A DNA stretch of 64,000 nt from Clostridium sp. DSM 17811 (GTDB lineage Bacteria > Bacillota > Clostridia > Clostridiales > Clostridiaceae): NCBI RefSeq assembly GCF_018861905.1, contig NZ_JAHLDU010000002.1, positions 124,001 through 188,000 on the forward strand, written 5' to 3'. The notes beneath the pieces are model-generated. The model saw only the letters and a list, made by a program, of their open reading frames with translations, was not told where the DNA came from and ran no database searches. This document shows, in pieces, positions 55,376 through 64,000 of the stretch. A program made the translations under genes and the position numbers. Position 1 is the stretch's first letter. Each line of letters begins with the position of its first letter.

Positions 55376-55569
55376 AAAGGGTCCTCCCTGCGGTTAAACT
55401 TAAATATATTACAACTATTAATAATTAATATGTTAAGTTTTACGATTATATTCTAAATGCATCTGATTATGGATAACAATTAAATATACAAATGTCATAT
55501 AATTTCTACATATACGCGAACTTATATAAATATATATAGATTAGAGATTTATAATTTAGGGGGAGAAGT

Positions 55570-56868
55570 ATGAAAAAGACCATTGGATTTATAATTATTT
55601 TAGCTTTGATGGCTTTTGCACTATTTTCATTGAGAAGTTCTTTTAAAGAATATAGGGTTACAGGGAAAGAGGGGAGTATTAAAACACAAATTTTATATAA
55701 AGGATTAAGTAATTCAGTAGATTTCACTAAAGATAATGAGGGGAATTATTATATTGCTTTTAAAGATAGAATAGAGTACATAGATAAGTCAGGTAAAGCG
55801 TATAATATATTCGTAAATAAGAAGTTAAATATAACTAGCTTAGATTACAATAATAAAATATTGTATTATGCTTCTGGTACAAATGTCTATTCATATAATT
55901 TAATATCAAAGGAAAGTAAAGAAATAATAAAGAATATACCGAATTACGGAGATTATAATAATAGTTTGGTTCGAATCAATGGGGATTACTTATTTGTTAC
56001 TATAGGGTCAGCTACAAATTCTGGGGTAGTTGGACTCGATAATAAGTGGTTGGATAATTATCCTCAAAATCATGATATTACTCCAAAGAGTATAACTATA
56101 AGAGGAATGAACTTTGGAGGGAGAAAAACAGGAGCATTTGTTCCATATCAAACTAGAAACATAAAGGGGCAAATTATAACGCAGCATGTAATTGGAAATT
56201 CATCAGTAATAATTTATAATTTAAAAACTGGTGCACAAGGAAACTTTGCTTGGGGTATAAGAAATATGATGGGGATAGATTTTAATAGTGAGGGCAAAGT
56301 ATTAGTTACAGTTGGAGGAATGGAGGAAAGAGGATTAAGAACAGTGAAAGGTGATAGTGATTATATTTACCAAATCAAAAAAAATTCATGGTATGGGTTT
56401 CCTGATTACTCTGGAGGTGATCCAATAAGCTCACCAAAATTTAGAGATTCGTTTAATAAGACTATACCAGCTATTCTAGATAATCACCCTACAATAAATC
56501 CACCTGCACCAATATACCAACATAAATCAGTAGGTAGCTTAATAAGTTTGGCAATAGACAGGTCAGGAAAACTCGGGGATAAAGATTGTATATATTTTTA
56601 TGAAAAGAATGATAATAGTATATATAGTTTAAACAAAAACAGTGCTCTTAAGGAAAAAGCAAATTTTGAAGAGGATGCATATATATCTAGCATGAAATTT
56701 TTTGATAATTTGATAATATTAGATTCTAAAAATGGATATTTAATTAGTATGGAAAAAGATCAATATAATAACACAAACATTGGAATGCATAGGTTTTATT
56801 ACTTTTTGTTAACAATAGTTATAACTTTAATAGTAGGAATACTTGTTGGTTTAAGAAAAAAAGACTAG
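55570..56868 (+). CDS. membrane-anchored sugar-dehydrogenase-like beta-propeller
   Basis: A 432-aa protein. An N-terminal hydrophobic segment (TIGFIIILALMAFALFSL) and a C-terminal helix (FYYFLLTIVITLIVGILVGL) bracket an outside domain. It has features of the soluble glucose/sorbosone dehydrogenase propeller: FAWGIRNMMGIDFNSEGKVL, NSWYGFPDYSGGDP and a PAPIYQH loop. Family enzymes use PQQ, which Clostridia do not normally make, so it may bind another ligand. The start follows AGGGGGAG. A Zn-phospholipase-like gene follows. Confidence 0.75.
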   Translation: MKKTIGFIIILALMAFALFSLRSSFKEYRVTGKEGSIKTQILYKGLSNSVDFTKDNEGNYYIAFKDRIEYIDKSGKAYNIFVNKKLNITSLDYNNKILYYASGTNVYSYNLISKESKEIIKNIPNYGDYNNSLVRINGDYLFVTIGSATNSGVVGLDNKWLDNYPQNHDITPKSITIRGMNFGGRKTGAFVPYQTRNIKGQIITQHVIGNSSVIIYNLKTGAQGNFAWGIRNMMGIDFNSEGKVLVTVGGMEERGLRTVKGDSDYIYQIKKNSWYGFPDYSGGDPISSPKFRDSFNKTIPAILDNHPTINPPAPIYQHKSVGSLISLAIDRSGKLGDKDCIYFYEKNDNSIYSLNKNSALKEKANFEEDAYISSMKFFDNLIILDSKNGYLISMEKDQYNNTNIGMHRFYYFLLTIVITLIVGILVGLRKKD

Positions 56869-56953
56869 AATATAGTAAGAATATATTATTATGGTAAAAT
56901 TAAACATGTTTTTAAAGTATATTTAGCGTATACTAAATTGAGAGGTGAACAGG

Positions 56954-57655
56954 TTGAAGAAACAATTTGAAGCTACATATGGGAAAACTTTAAAAGGTTT
57001 AATGGTAACAATAAATCCAATTAAAAAAAGAATTATGAAAACTCATTGTATTGTTCACAAATTTATTAATATTCAAGCTATAGAGATATTAAAAAATAAG
57101 GGATACCGTGAAGTTCATACTTTTTACAAAAGTTATGTAAAAGAATTAAACAATGGGGTTACTTGGGCAGACCAAGATTTTAAGAGTTCAAATCATTTTT
57201 ATCATCACATTACGGGTACAGGGTTATATGGATTTTCGAATGCATTAACAGAATTTAACAAATACTACAAATGTGCGTTAAGGTTTGTAGAAGCTGGTGA
57301 TCTACGGCAAGCAATGTTTTATTTTGGAGCAGCGTGCCATTTGATTCAGGATGCAACTGTTCCTCAACATGTTAACAATAAACTACTTAAAAATCATAGA
57401 AATTTTGAACTTTGGATTATAGGTAGATTAATGAGTGATTATTCGTTTCCTATTTTCAATGAAATAATTAAGCAAGATAATATAGAAGATTATATAAAAA
57501 ACAATGCAACATTTGCAAGTGATACTTATATTTCACATGTGCATATAAAAAACAAGGAAGAGCGATATAGGAAAGTATCTACGCTTATAGTACAGAGAGC
57601 ACAAAAGACTACTGCGGGCTTAATGTTAAATTTCTATAACGAAATTTACAAATAA
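56954..57655 (+). CDS. zinc-dependent phospholipase C / P1-nuclease-like protein
   Basis: About 233 residues from TTG 56954 (AGAGGTGA upstream; GTG 56945 lies within it). Residues matching the tri-zinc site are THCIVHKF, WADQDF, HFYHHIT and ACHLIQDATVPQH, in the order and spacing of the Zn-PLC/S1-P1 fold. Secreted clostridial PLCs have a signal peptide and about 370 residues; neither a signal nor a C2 domain is present here. It is likely cytosolic or non-classical, with unknown substrate. Confidence 0.83.
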   Translation: MKKQFEATYGKTLKGLMVTINPIKKRIMKTHCIVHKFINIQAIEILKNKGYREVHTFYKSYVKELNNGVTWADQDFKSSNHFYHHITGTGLYGFSNALTEFNKYYKCALRFVEAGDLRQAMFYFGAACHLIQDATVPQHVNNKLLKNHRNFELWIIGRLMSDYSFPIFNEIIKQDNIEDYIKNNATFASDTYISHVHIKNKEERYRKVSTLIVQRAQKTTAGLMLNFYNEIYK

Positions 57656-57743
57656 TTCCTTTATTTTAGAGGAATTATCTTATTTTTGAAGAATAGATTT
57701 TAAATAAGTATTTATAAAAATTTTATAAAAAGGGGGATAACAA

Positions 57744-58262
57744 TTGAAGAAGGAGGTTTTGTTAAATTTAGAAAAGGAGATTTTTAAAGGGAATCTATTA
57801 GATATAGGGTTTTCTAATCATGGTATCATATATAATATATACAAAGAGTACGTTGATGATAGTAGTAGTGTAGATTATGTAGAAGGAAAAGTGGAAAAGA
57901 AGGCAATAGAGGAAGGCGTATATGATACTTGCGCACTATTTTTCACTTTAAGTGATATAAAACTTACATATAATAAAAGAAAACTGGTACAAGATATATA
58001 TAAATATTTAAAAGTTGATGGATTGTTATATATTTGGGATATTGATAAAGGAATTGCTAAAACTTTTAATAAGGAAATTAAAATTGTGTTACCAGATAAA
58101 AGTACAAAACAAATAAATTTAAGAGATTTAAACATATTTAAAAATAGTTCTAAAGATAAAACAATGAGAATTTTAGAACCATATTTTAAGGTGGTAACAT
58201 TAAAAAATTCAGACAATGTTTATTATATGATATGCAAAAAGAAAGGCAAAAGGAAAGATTGA
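57744..58262 (+). CDS. degenerate class I methyltransferase-like protein
   Basis: 172 residues from TTG 57744 (AAGGGGGATA upstream). GNLLDIGFSNHGIIYNIYK sits where SAM methyltransferases have a glycine-rich LDxGxGxG loop, but two glycines are replaced. Later strands (YDTCALFFTLSDI, KVDGLLYIWDID) follow the Rossmann order. SAM binding is doubtful. It precedes a terminator and the radical SAM gene. Confidence 0.6.
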   Translation: MKKEVLLNLEKEIFKGNLLDIGFSNHGIIYNIYKEYVDDSSSVDYVEGKVEKKAIEEGVYDTCALFFTLSDIKLTYNKRKLVQDIYKYLKVDGLLYIWDIDKGIAKTFNKEIKIVLPDKSTKQINLRDLNIFKNSSKDKTMRILEPYFKVVTLKNSDNVYYMICKKKGKRKD

Positions 58263-58295
58263 AGTAAAACTAATAGACGTTGTTAAAGATTTATT

Positions 58296-58347
58296 AGCCT
58301 CTCTGGACATATCTTTGAGTTGTCCAGTAAGGCTTTTGATTTTTTTG
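58296..58347 (+). terminator. terminator after the methyltransferase-like gene
   Basis: AGCC (58296-58299) and CTGGACA (58303-58309) pair with TGTCCAG (58321-58327) and GGCT (58331-58334), followed by TTTGATTTTTTT. Confidence 0.8.
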
Positions 58348-58475
58348 TATTATTACAAAATTCATTTAATGTGAAATCTACAGCTTAATCATAAAAGCAA
58401 CTAGGATATAATTGCTTTTATGCAAACTAATATTGTATACTGTACAAAATAGATGAGTTAAGGAAGGAATTAAAA

Positions 58476-60179
58476 ATGAAAGTATTGTTGGTTGGAATAA
58501 ATTCGAGGTTTACACATAGTAACCTTGCAATTAGATATTTAAAAGCCTTTACTGAGGATCTATCTTATGAGTCTTTTATAAGAGAGTTTTCTATAAATGA
58601 TAGAGTAGAAAGAATTGTGGAAGAAATTATATCAGAGAAAGCGGATATAGTAGTTTTATCTTGTTACATATGGAATAAATATTATGTTAAACAGATATCT
58701 AATTTAATCAAACTCATAGATAATAATATAAAATTGTTATATGGAGGGCCAGAAGTATCATTTGATAGTGAGAACTATCTAAAAGATAGTCTTTCAGATT
58801 ATTTAATTGAGGGAGAAGGAGAAGAAACATTTAGAGAGTTTATAAAATGTATGATAGGGAATATTAGCCTAAAAGGTGTTAAAGGCTTGTACTATAAAGA
58901 AAATGGAAAAATACTTTATGGTGGAAAAAGAAAACTTATGGACATAAATAACATTGTGTTCCCCTATACTAAGGATGATGATTTAAACAATAAAATAATA
59001 TATTTTGAATCATCTAGGGGATGTCCATTCAATTGTAAATACTGTCTTTCTTCAACTATACGTGGAGTTAGGTTCATGAATTTAGAAAGGGTTAAAAGGG
59101 ATTTAAAATTTTTAATAGATAAAAAAGTGAAACTCATAAAATTTGTTGATAGAACTTTTAATTGTAGCGATGAATTCGCCATGGGTATCTGGGGATATTT
59201 AATGAGCATAGATACCGAAACTACGTTTCATTTTGAAATTTCAGCAGATATACTAAATGATAAGCAACTTAAACTTTTAGAAAAAGCTCCTAAGGGTAGG
59301 TTCCAATTTGAAGTTGGAGTGCAGACTACAAATAATGAAGTATTAAAAAATATAAATAGATTTGTAGTTTTTGAGGATATAAAAAAGCAGGTCGCTCAGC
59401 TAAATAAGTATGGTAATATAAAGCAGCATCTAGATTTAATTGCAGGACTACCCGGAGAAAATCTTGAATCATTTAAGAAGTCTTTTAATGATTTATACAC
59501 AATAGAGCCGGATGAAATACAACTTGGATTCCTTAAGATATTAAAAGGTGCTCCTATGAAAGATGAAGTGGAAAAATGGGGAATGGTATATGCTCCATAT
59601 CCACCTTATGAGATCTTAAAGACAAGCGATATAAGTTATGAGGAAATTATTCTTTTAAAACGAGTTGAAGAGGTAGTGGATAAATATTATAACTCTCGTA
59701 AATTTAAAACTATATTAAAGTATTTTATCCCTAAGTTTGATAATGTGTTTGATTTTTATTTAAGACTAGGTACGTTTTTTTATGATAAAGGATATCTAAG
59801 TAGAAGTATATCATCTGTGGATTATTATAAAGTATTTTTAGAGTTTAATGATGAACATCTCAATTTAGATAATAAGATCTTAAAAGAAATTGTTAAGTTT
59901 GATTATTTGCAGTTTAATAAGAAAAAGTATATGCCTAATTTTCTTTTAAGAGATCCTAGTAAAAATTTTGAAAGATATCTAAAGGATTCACAAAGAAAAG
60001 GTGATATAGAACTACCATATATGGATTATCATTTAGAGAATTTTAAGATAGACATTATTAAGTTTTTGGATAATGGACAAATAAGTGAAGGCGAATTTTA
60101 TCTGATTTTTGATATGAGTGAAGCTGAAAACATAACGGATATATCTTATTTCATCAATGAAGAAAAAACATTAAAATAA
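58476..60179 (+). CDS. B12-binding radical SAM protein
   Basis: A 567-aa enzyme. The N-terminal cobalamin-binding-like domain (about 1-140) is followed by a radical SAM core with RGCPFNCKYCLSS (CxxxCxxC for the 4Fe-4S cluster) at about 182-194, EISADIL, QFEVGVQTTN and DLIAGLPGE. A C-terminal DUF4080-type helical region with YMPNFLLRDPSKN follows. The B12 domain lacks a clear DxHxxG motif, so cobalamin may not bind. Substrate unknown. The start follows AAGGAAGG, and peptide deformylase follows 46 bp later. Confidence 0.88.
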   Translation: MKVLLVGINSRFTHSNLAIRYLKAFTEDLSYESFIREFSINDRVERIVEEIISEKADIVVLSCYIWNKYYVKQISNLIKLIDNNIKLLYGGPEVSFDSENYLKDSLSDYLIEGEGEETFREFIKCMIGNISLKGVKGLYYKENGKILYGGKRKLMDINNIVFPYTKDDDLNNKIIYFESSRGCPFNCKYCLSSTIRGVRFMNLERVKRDLKFLIDKKVKLIKFVDRTFNCSDEFAMGIWGYLMSIDTETTFHFEISADILNDKQLKLLEKAPKGRFQFEVGVQTTNNEVLKNINRFVVFEDIKKQVAQLNKYGNIKQHLDLIAGLPGENLESFKKSFNDLYTIEPDEIQLGFLKILKGAPMKDEVEKWGMVYAPYPPYEILKTSDISYEEIILLKRVEEVVDKYYNSRKFKTILKYFIPKFDNVFDFYLRLGTFFYDKGYLSRSISSVDYYKVFLEFNDEHLNLDNKILKEIVKFDYLQFNKKKYMPNFLLRDPSKNFERYLKDSQRKGDIELPYMDYHLENFKIDIIKFLDNGQISEGEFYLIFDMSEAENITDISYFINEEKTLK

Positions 60180-60225
60180 AGTTTTATGAGCCTGGAAGTA
60201 CTAATATAAAAAGAGGAGAAGATAA

Positions 60226-60696
60226 ATGGCGGTTAGAGAAATATTACAATATGGTGACAAACGTCTTAATTCAATTTGTGAAAAGGTTGGAAAAGTAGAT
60301 AGAAAAATTTTAAATTTAGTTGATGATATGATGGATACTCTTTATGAGGGAAATGGAATAGGTCTTGCTGCACCTCAAATAGGTGTTTTAAAAAGGGTGG
60401 TCCTAATTGATCTAGGAGAAGAAGAGGGAGAGCCAATAGTTATTATAAATCCTAGAATAACGGCTCAATCTGGAAATGAGAAGGATTATGAAGGATGTTT
60501 AAGTTATGTGGGATATGAGGGCGAAGTTTACAGGCCAACAGATGTTACGGTTGTAGGAATTAATATTAAAGGGAAACCAGTCACTTATAATGCTACAGGA
60601 TTACTTGCAAGAGCATTTTGTCATGAAATTGATCACTTAGACGGAATAATGTATATGTCTAGAGCTGAAGAAACACATGAATTAACTGAAAAATAA
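60226..60696 (+). CDS. def: peptide deformylase
   Basis: A 156-aa metalloenzyme removing the N-formyl group from nascent proteins. All three motifs are present: GNGIGLAAPQIG, EGCLSYVG (metal Cys; usual form EGCLSVPG/S) and HEIDHLDG (metal His pair and Glu). Good length for the clostridial type. The start follows AGAGGAGAA. There is a terminator downstream; the common partner fmt is not adjacent. Confidence 0.96.
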   Translation: MAVREILQYGDKRLNSICEKVGKVDRKILNLVDDMMDTLYEGNGIGLAAPQIGVLKRVVLIDLGEEEGEPIVIINPRITAQSGNEKDYEGCLSYVGYEGEVYRPTDVTVVGINIKGKPVTYNATGLLARAFCHEIDHLDGIMYMSRAEETHELTEK

Positions 60697-60722
60697 TTTT
60701 AAAAATTTATTATAAAAATTTT

Positions 60723-60769
60723 ATGAAAAGTATATTTCTTGATTATTAATATCAAGGGGTATGCTTTTT
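60723..60769 (+). terminator. terminator after def
   Basis: AAAAGTATA and CTTGAT pair with ATCAAG and TATGCTTTTTT, with small mismatches, followed by T-rich sequence. Confidence 0.65.
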
Positions 60770-60809
60770 TATTTTATTAACGATTGATATCTTATTACAC
60801 AAATGATAC

Positions 60810-60850
60810 TATAATATAGAAAACAAGTGTATATACAGTAGCATATACAC
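60810..60850 (+). promoter_or_regulatory. nadABC promoter and palindromic operator candidate
   Basis: A TATAAT at 60810-60815 is followed by the perfect inverted repeat GTGTATAT (60827-60834) and ATATACAC (60843-60850), which would overlap the start of transcription. NAD operons of Firmicutes are often repressed by NiaR; that identity is a guess from context. The -35 is poor (TTGATA at 60784, 20-bp spacer). Confidence 0.5.
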
Positions 60851-60871
60851 AAAAAGAGAGGTGTATAAGTA

Positions 60872-61780
60872 ATGCAAGAGTTAAAAGAAAAAATTCAGAA
60901 ATTAAAAGCAGAGAGAAACGCTATAATTTTAGCACATTATTATCAAAATGATAATATTCAAGAAATTGCTGATTTCGTGGGAGATTCTTATTATCTTAGT
61001 AAAATAGCCAAAGAATGTAGCGAGCAAATCATAGTGTTTTGTGGAGTAAAGTTTATGGCTGAGAGTGCAAAAATACTATCACCGGAAAAAACAGTGCTAT
61101 TACCCAATAATGACGCAGGTTGTACTATGGCAGATATGATTAATGGAGAAGATGTTAGAGAACTAAAAAAACAACATCCGGGTGCAAAGGTTATATGCTA
61201 TATAAACTCAACGGCAGAAGTAAAATCAGAAAGCGATATATGTTGTACTTCTTCAAATGCATTAAAAATAGTTAATAAATTAAATAGTGATGAAATAATA
61301 TTTATACCAGATAAAAACCTAGGTGATTATATAAATGAAAAAGCTCATGTTAAAAACATGATATTTTGGAATGGTTTTTGCCGCGTACATGAATTTGTTG
61401 ATGCTAAGGAAATTATTAATGTTAAAAATTCAGATAAAGATATTAAGATTTTAGTGCATCCTGAGTGTAATCGTGAAATTAGAAAATTAGCTGATTTTAT
61501 AGGAAGCACGGGGGAAATAATTAAATTTGCTACCGACGATACGTGTCAAAAATATATGGTTGTAACAGAAGAAGGTATACTCTATGAGCTTAAAAATAAA
61601 AATCCGAATAAACAATTTATAACTCCAAAATCCCCTATGACATGCTGTAGTATGAAGAAAACTACCCTAGAGGATGTTTACAAAAGCCTTCTTAATAAGC
61701 AATATGTTGTAACATTAGATGAAAATATAAGACAAGCAGCGCACAAATGTTTAAGTGCTATGCATGAAATGGTGAGGTGA
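60872..61780 (+). CDS. nadA: quinolinate synthase
   Basis: A 302-aa 4Fe-4S enzyme condensing iminoaspartate and dihydroxyacetone phosphate to quinolinate. It begins with the substrate motif ILAHYYQNDNIQEIADFVGD. Probable cluster cysteines lie in NDAGCTMADMI, NGFCRVHE and PMTCCSMKK, and HPECNREI is also conserved. The length fits the shorter NadA type. First gene of nadA-nadB-nadC; nadB starts 4 nt after its stop. The ATG follows AGAGAGGTG. Confidence 0.97.
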   Translation: MQELKEKIQKLKAERNAIILAHYYQNDNIQEIADFVGDSYYLSKIAKECSEQIIVFCGVKFMAESAKILSPEKTVLLPNNDAGCTMADMINGEDVRELKKQHPGAKVICYINSTAEVKSESDICCTSSNALKIVNKLNSDEIIFIPDKNLGDYINEKAHVKNMIFWNGFCRVHEFVDAKEIINVKNSDKDIKILVHPECNREIRKLADFIGSTGEIIKFATDDTCQKYMVVTEEGILYELKNKNPNKQFITPKSPMTCCSMKKTTLEDVYKSLLNKQYVVTLDENIRQAAHKCLSAMHEMVR

Positions 61781-61784
61781 TATT

Positions 61785-63086
61785 ATGGATATATCTGTAG
61801 ATGTATTAATAGTTGGAACGGGGGCAGCAGGTTTATATGCTGCATTAAATCTAAACGAAGATCTAAATGTACTTTTAATAACTAAGGAGGCTGTAGACAA
61901 ATGTAATACTTCATTAGCACAAGGTGGAATAGCGGTGGCTAAAGATGAAAAGGATTTTGATTTATTTGTTCAAGATACTTTAAAAGCAGGAAAATATAAA
62001 AATTCTATGGAAGCAGTAAAAACTTTAGTATATGAATCAATAGATAATATAAATGAAGTAGTTGATTTTGGAGCACATTTTGACAAAGTAAATGAAAATT
62101 TTAAGTATACAAAGGAAGGGGCACATAGCACTAGTAGAATTGTGCATACCAAAGATGAAACTGGAAAAGAACTATTTTTATCTTTACTCGGGGCACTTAA
62201 AAATAAAAAAAATGTAAGAATATTTGAAAACACTACTTTACTTGACCTTATTACTAAAGATAATATATGTTTCGGTGGCACAGCGATTAGAGGTAAAGAA
62301 AGAATAAACATATATTCTAGGGAAACAATTTTAGCTACAGGGGGAATTGGAGGACTATTTAAAAATTCGACTAGTAGGCGAAGATTAACCGGGGATGGAA
62401 TAGCTATTGCATTAAGGCATAATATTAAAACTTCTGATTTAAACTATGTGCAATTTCACCCAACTGCTTTATATGATGATAAGGTTAATTGCGAGAAGTT
62501 TCTTATATCAGAGTCACTAAGGGGGGAAGGTGCCAAACTCTTAAACGAGCGTGGGGAAAGATTCGTAGATGAACTTTTACCAAGAGACGTGGTTGCAAAA
62601 GCAGTTTATAATGAGGAAGAAAAAAGTAAGAAGCCTTATGTTTTTTTAGATATTTCGTTTAAAGGAAAGGAATATATTATAGATAGATTTCCAGGAATTT
62701 ATAAAAAATGTTTAGAGTGTGGTATAGATATTACAAAAAATAAAATTCCAGTTACACCGGTTCAGCATTATCATATGGGAGGAATAGCTGTTGACCTAGA
62801 TTCTAAAACATCTATGAATCATCTGTTTGCATGTGGTGAGGTAAGTTGCACAGGTGTGCATGGAGCAAACAGATTAGCAAGTAATTCATTGTTAGAAGCC
62901 TTAGTTTTTTCTAGAAGGGCTTCAAGATTTATAAATAAATCTATTTGCAGGATCACTACATTAAATTGTGGGGACATAAAAAGTATAAAAAGTCTTAGTG
63001 ATTATAGCGAAATTAATAAGGGTGTAGTGTTAAATAAATTTAGAGAAATGGGAGATGAGATAAGCAGTGAATTGGTTAATTATTGA
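61785..63086 (+). CDS. nadB: L-aspartate oxidase
   Basis: A 433-aa FAD flavoprotein oxidising L-aspartate to iminoaspartate for NadA. The FAD-binding N-terminus is VDVLIVGTGAAGLYAAL, then TSLAQGGIAVA, STSRIVHTKDETG, QFHPTAL, RGEGAKLLNERGERFV and QHYHMGGIAVD with active-site residues. It is shorter than E. coli NadB (540 aa): the C-terminal helical domain is cut to a short tail, as in other clostridial versions. It overlaps nadC by 20 nt. Confidence 0.96.
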   Translation: MDISVDVLIVGTGAAGLYAALNLNEDLNVLLITKEAVDKCNTSLAQGGIAVAKDEKDFDLFVQDTLKAGKYKNSMEAVKTLVYESIDNINEVVDFGAHFDKVNENFKYTKEGAHSTSRIVHTKDETGKELFLSLLGALKNKKNVRIFENTTLLDLITKDNICFGGTAIRGKERINIYSRETILATGGIGGLFKNSTSRRRLTGDGIAIALRHNIKTSDLNYVQFHPTALYDDKVNCEKFLISESLRGEGAKLLNERGERFVDELLPRDVVAKAVYNEEEKSKKPYVFLDISFKGKEYIIDRFPGIYKKCLECGIDITKNKIPVTPVQHYHMGGIAVDLDSKTSMNHLFACGEVSCTGVHGANRLASNSLLEALVFSRRASRFINKSICRITTLNCGDIKSIKSLSDYSEINKGVVLNKFREMGDEISSELVNY

Positions 63087-63903
63087 TAAACTAATTATAG
63101 ATGCTATAACAGAAGATGTACCTCAAAATGATATTACAACAGAATTTATTATAAGTGATGAGTGTAACTGTAGTGTTGATTTAATAGCCAAAGAGAGTGG
63201 CGTAATTGCTGGACTTTATGTATTTGGGAGAGTTTTTAAAATACTCGGAGAGGTAAATATAGAGTTTTTTAAAAAAGATGGAGATTTAGTATGCGGTGGA
63301 GAGTCTATTGCAAGATTAAGAGGAAAAACAAAACATATATTGACCGGAGAAAGAACTGCATTAAATTATCTACAAAGAATGAGTGGTATTGCAACGTTGA
63401 CAAAAACATATGTGGATAAATTAGCAGGCACCGGAGTGAAAGTCCTTGATACAAGAAAAACCACACCTGGTATGAGAATATTTGAAAAATATGCCGTAAA
63501 AGTTGGTGGAGGTTATAATCATAGATATAATCTCTCAGACGGTGTATTAATAAAAGAAAATCATATAAGTGCAGCTGGAGGAATAAGGCGAGCTGTAAAC
63601 ATTATACGTGAAAATGTATCTTTTATTAAAAAGATTGAAGTTGAAATTGAATCTTTAAATCAGATAAATGAGGCCCTAGAAGTAAAAGCAGATATTATAA
63701 TGTTAGATAACATGGACAATGAAACTATGAAGAAAGCCGTAGGGATAATTAATAAAAAAGCCCTAGTAGAAGCATCTGGAAACATAACATTAGATAATAT
63801 ACTCGAAGTCGCAAATTGTGGCGTAGACTATATATCGGTAGGGGCATTAACTCACTCATGTAAAATTTTAGATTTGAGCATGAAGAACTTAGTTAATATT
63901 TAA
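63067..63903 (+). CDS. nadC: nicotinate-nucleotide pyrophosphorylase (quinolinate phosphoribosyltransferase)
   Basis: A 278-aa enzyme converting quinolinate and PRPP to nicotinate mononucleotide, PPi and CO2. Motifs are DITTEF, LTGERTALNYLQRMSGIATL, DTRKTTPGMR, KYAVKVGGGYNHRYNLSD and KENHI. The end EASGNITLDNI and DYISVGALTHS holds the phosphate-binding site. The start is GTG 63067 inside the nadB 3' end, with GGGAG about 11 nt upstream. Last operon gene in view; nothing recognisable follows to 64000. Confidence 0.97.
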   Translation: MNWLIIDKLIIDAITEDVPQNDITTEFIISDECNCSVDLIAKESGVIAGLYVFGRVFKILGEVNIEFFKKDGDLVCGGESIARLRGKTKHILTGERTALNYLQRMSGIATLTKTYVDKLAGTGVKVLDTRKTTPGMRIFEKYAVKVGGGYNHRYNLSDGVLIKENHISAAGGIRRAVNIIRENVSFIKKIEVEIESLNQINEALEVKADIIMLDNMDNETMKKAVGIINKKALVEASGNITLDNILEVANCGVDYISVGALTHSCKILDLSMKNLVNI

Positions 63904-64000
63904 AGTATCTAATTTTTCATCAATGACTTGCAAAAGAACTTGAAACATGAAATTTAATTAAGAAATTCTAATCTTTTGTAAATATAAAATTCTCTGCCGC

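Noticed and set aside
55966-55990. tRNA T-arm-like word GGTTCGAATC
   Set aside because: It lies in a coding region and no acceptor, D or anticodon stems surround it.

Overview
The window is AT-rich, and its genes carry strong purine-rich Shine-Dalgarno sites, many TTG/GTG starts, a T-box leader and sporulation genes (a Spo0E-like phosphatase, SpoVB-type flippases, a GerMN lipoprotein). Together these point to a spore-forming anaerobic Clostridium or close relative. This is inferred from gene content and base composition, not from a database match. No rRNA or tRNA gene was seen.

Layout. 1-4.4 kb: a NiCo-family (czcD) riboswitch leading into a P2-like P-type cation ATPase, then a zinc-ribbon protein coupled to a small Ser/Thr kinase, and a convergent Spo0E-like gene. 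4.4-7.8 kb: a degraded mobile-element region. It holds a broken small ORF, a TnpB C-terminal scar, and a yyaL (DUF255 thioredoxin-like) gene split by an OMEGA-type element. That element has a candidate omega-RNA, an iscB gene with one in-frame stop, and an IS200-type TnpA scrap. 7.8-10.0 kb: promoter, T-box leader and argS. 10.1-14.1 kb: two YprB-like DEDD nucleases flanking the divergently transcribed feoA-feoB-Cys-rich protein operon, whose promoter lies within an 11-bp inverted repeat. 14.2-18.8 kb: adenine deaminase, a type IV prepilin, a RAYT-type Y1 transposase with three copies of its palindromic repeat, prepilin peptidase and an unknown membrane protein. 18.9-24.3 kb: PPi-type phosphofructokinase, a VIT/VWA protein, a SprT-like protein and a GerMN lipoprotein.

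24.35-25.05 kb is a non-coding block with a ~100-nt hairpin followed by about nine diverged ~40-bp tandem units. 25.1-32.8 kb is a genome-maintenance run: YhaO, YhaN, topoisomerase III and RadA. 32.9-44.7 kb holds mostly single genes: a P-loop PEPCK/HPr-kinase-like protein, an EamA transporter, a D,D-carboxypeptidase, a Nudix hydrolase, an HxlR regulator with a membrane protein, a LUD protein, ndk, a HesB-like protein, pncB and a UvrD-type helicase. 45-47.6 kb has a 54-aa zinc ribbon and a secreted protein flanked by a duplicated terminator plus gene 3' end. 47.9-55.4 kb: an FtsA-like ATPase, M20 amidohydrolase, RluA pseudouridine synthase and two tail-to-tail MOP flippases. 55.6-60.7 kb: a membrane-tethered sugar-dehydrogenase-like propeller, a zinc phospholipase C-like protein, a degenerate methyltransferase, a B12-binding radical SAM protein and peptide deformylase. 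60.8-63.9 kb: the nadA-nadB-nadC operon behind a palindrome.

Working together: Feo import and the riboswitch-controlled ATPase may be opposite arms of divalent-metal (perhaps Fe2+) homeostasis. NadABC makes nicotinate mononucleotide de novo while PncB salvages nicotinate. The most unusual items are the wrecked IscB element inside yyaL, the unexplained 40-bp tandem array, the RAYT/repeat system among the pilus genes, and the riboswitch-linked ATPase.
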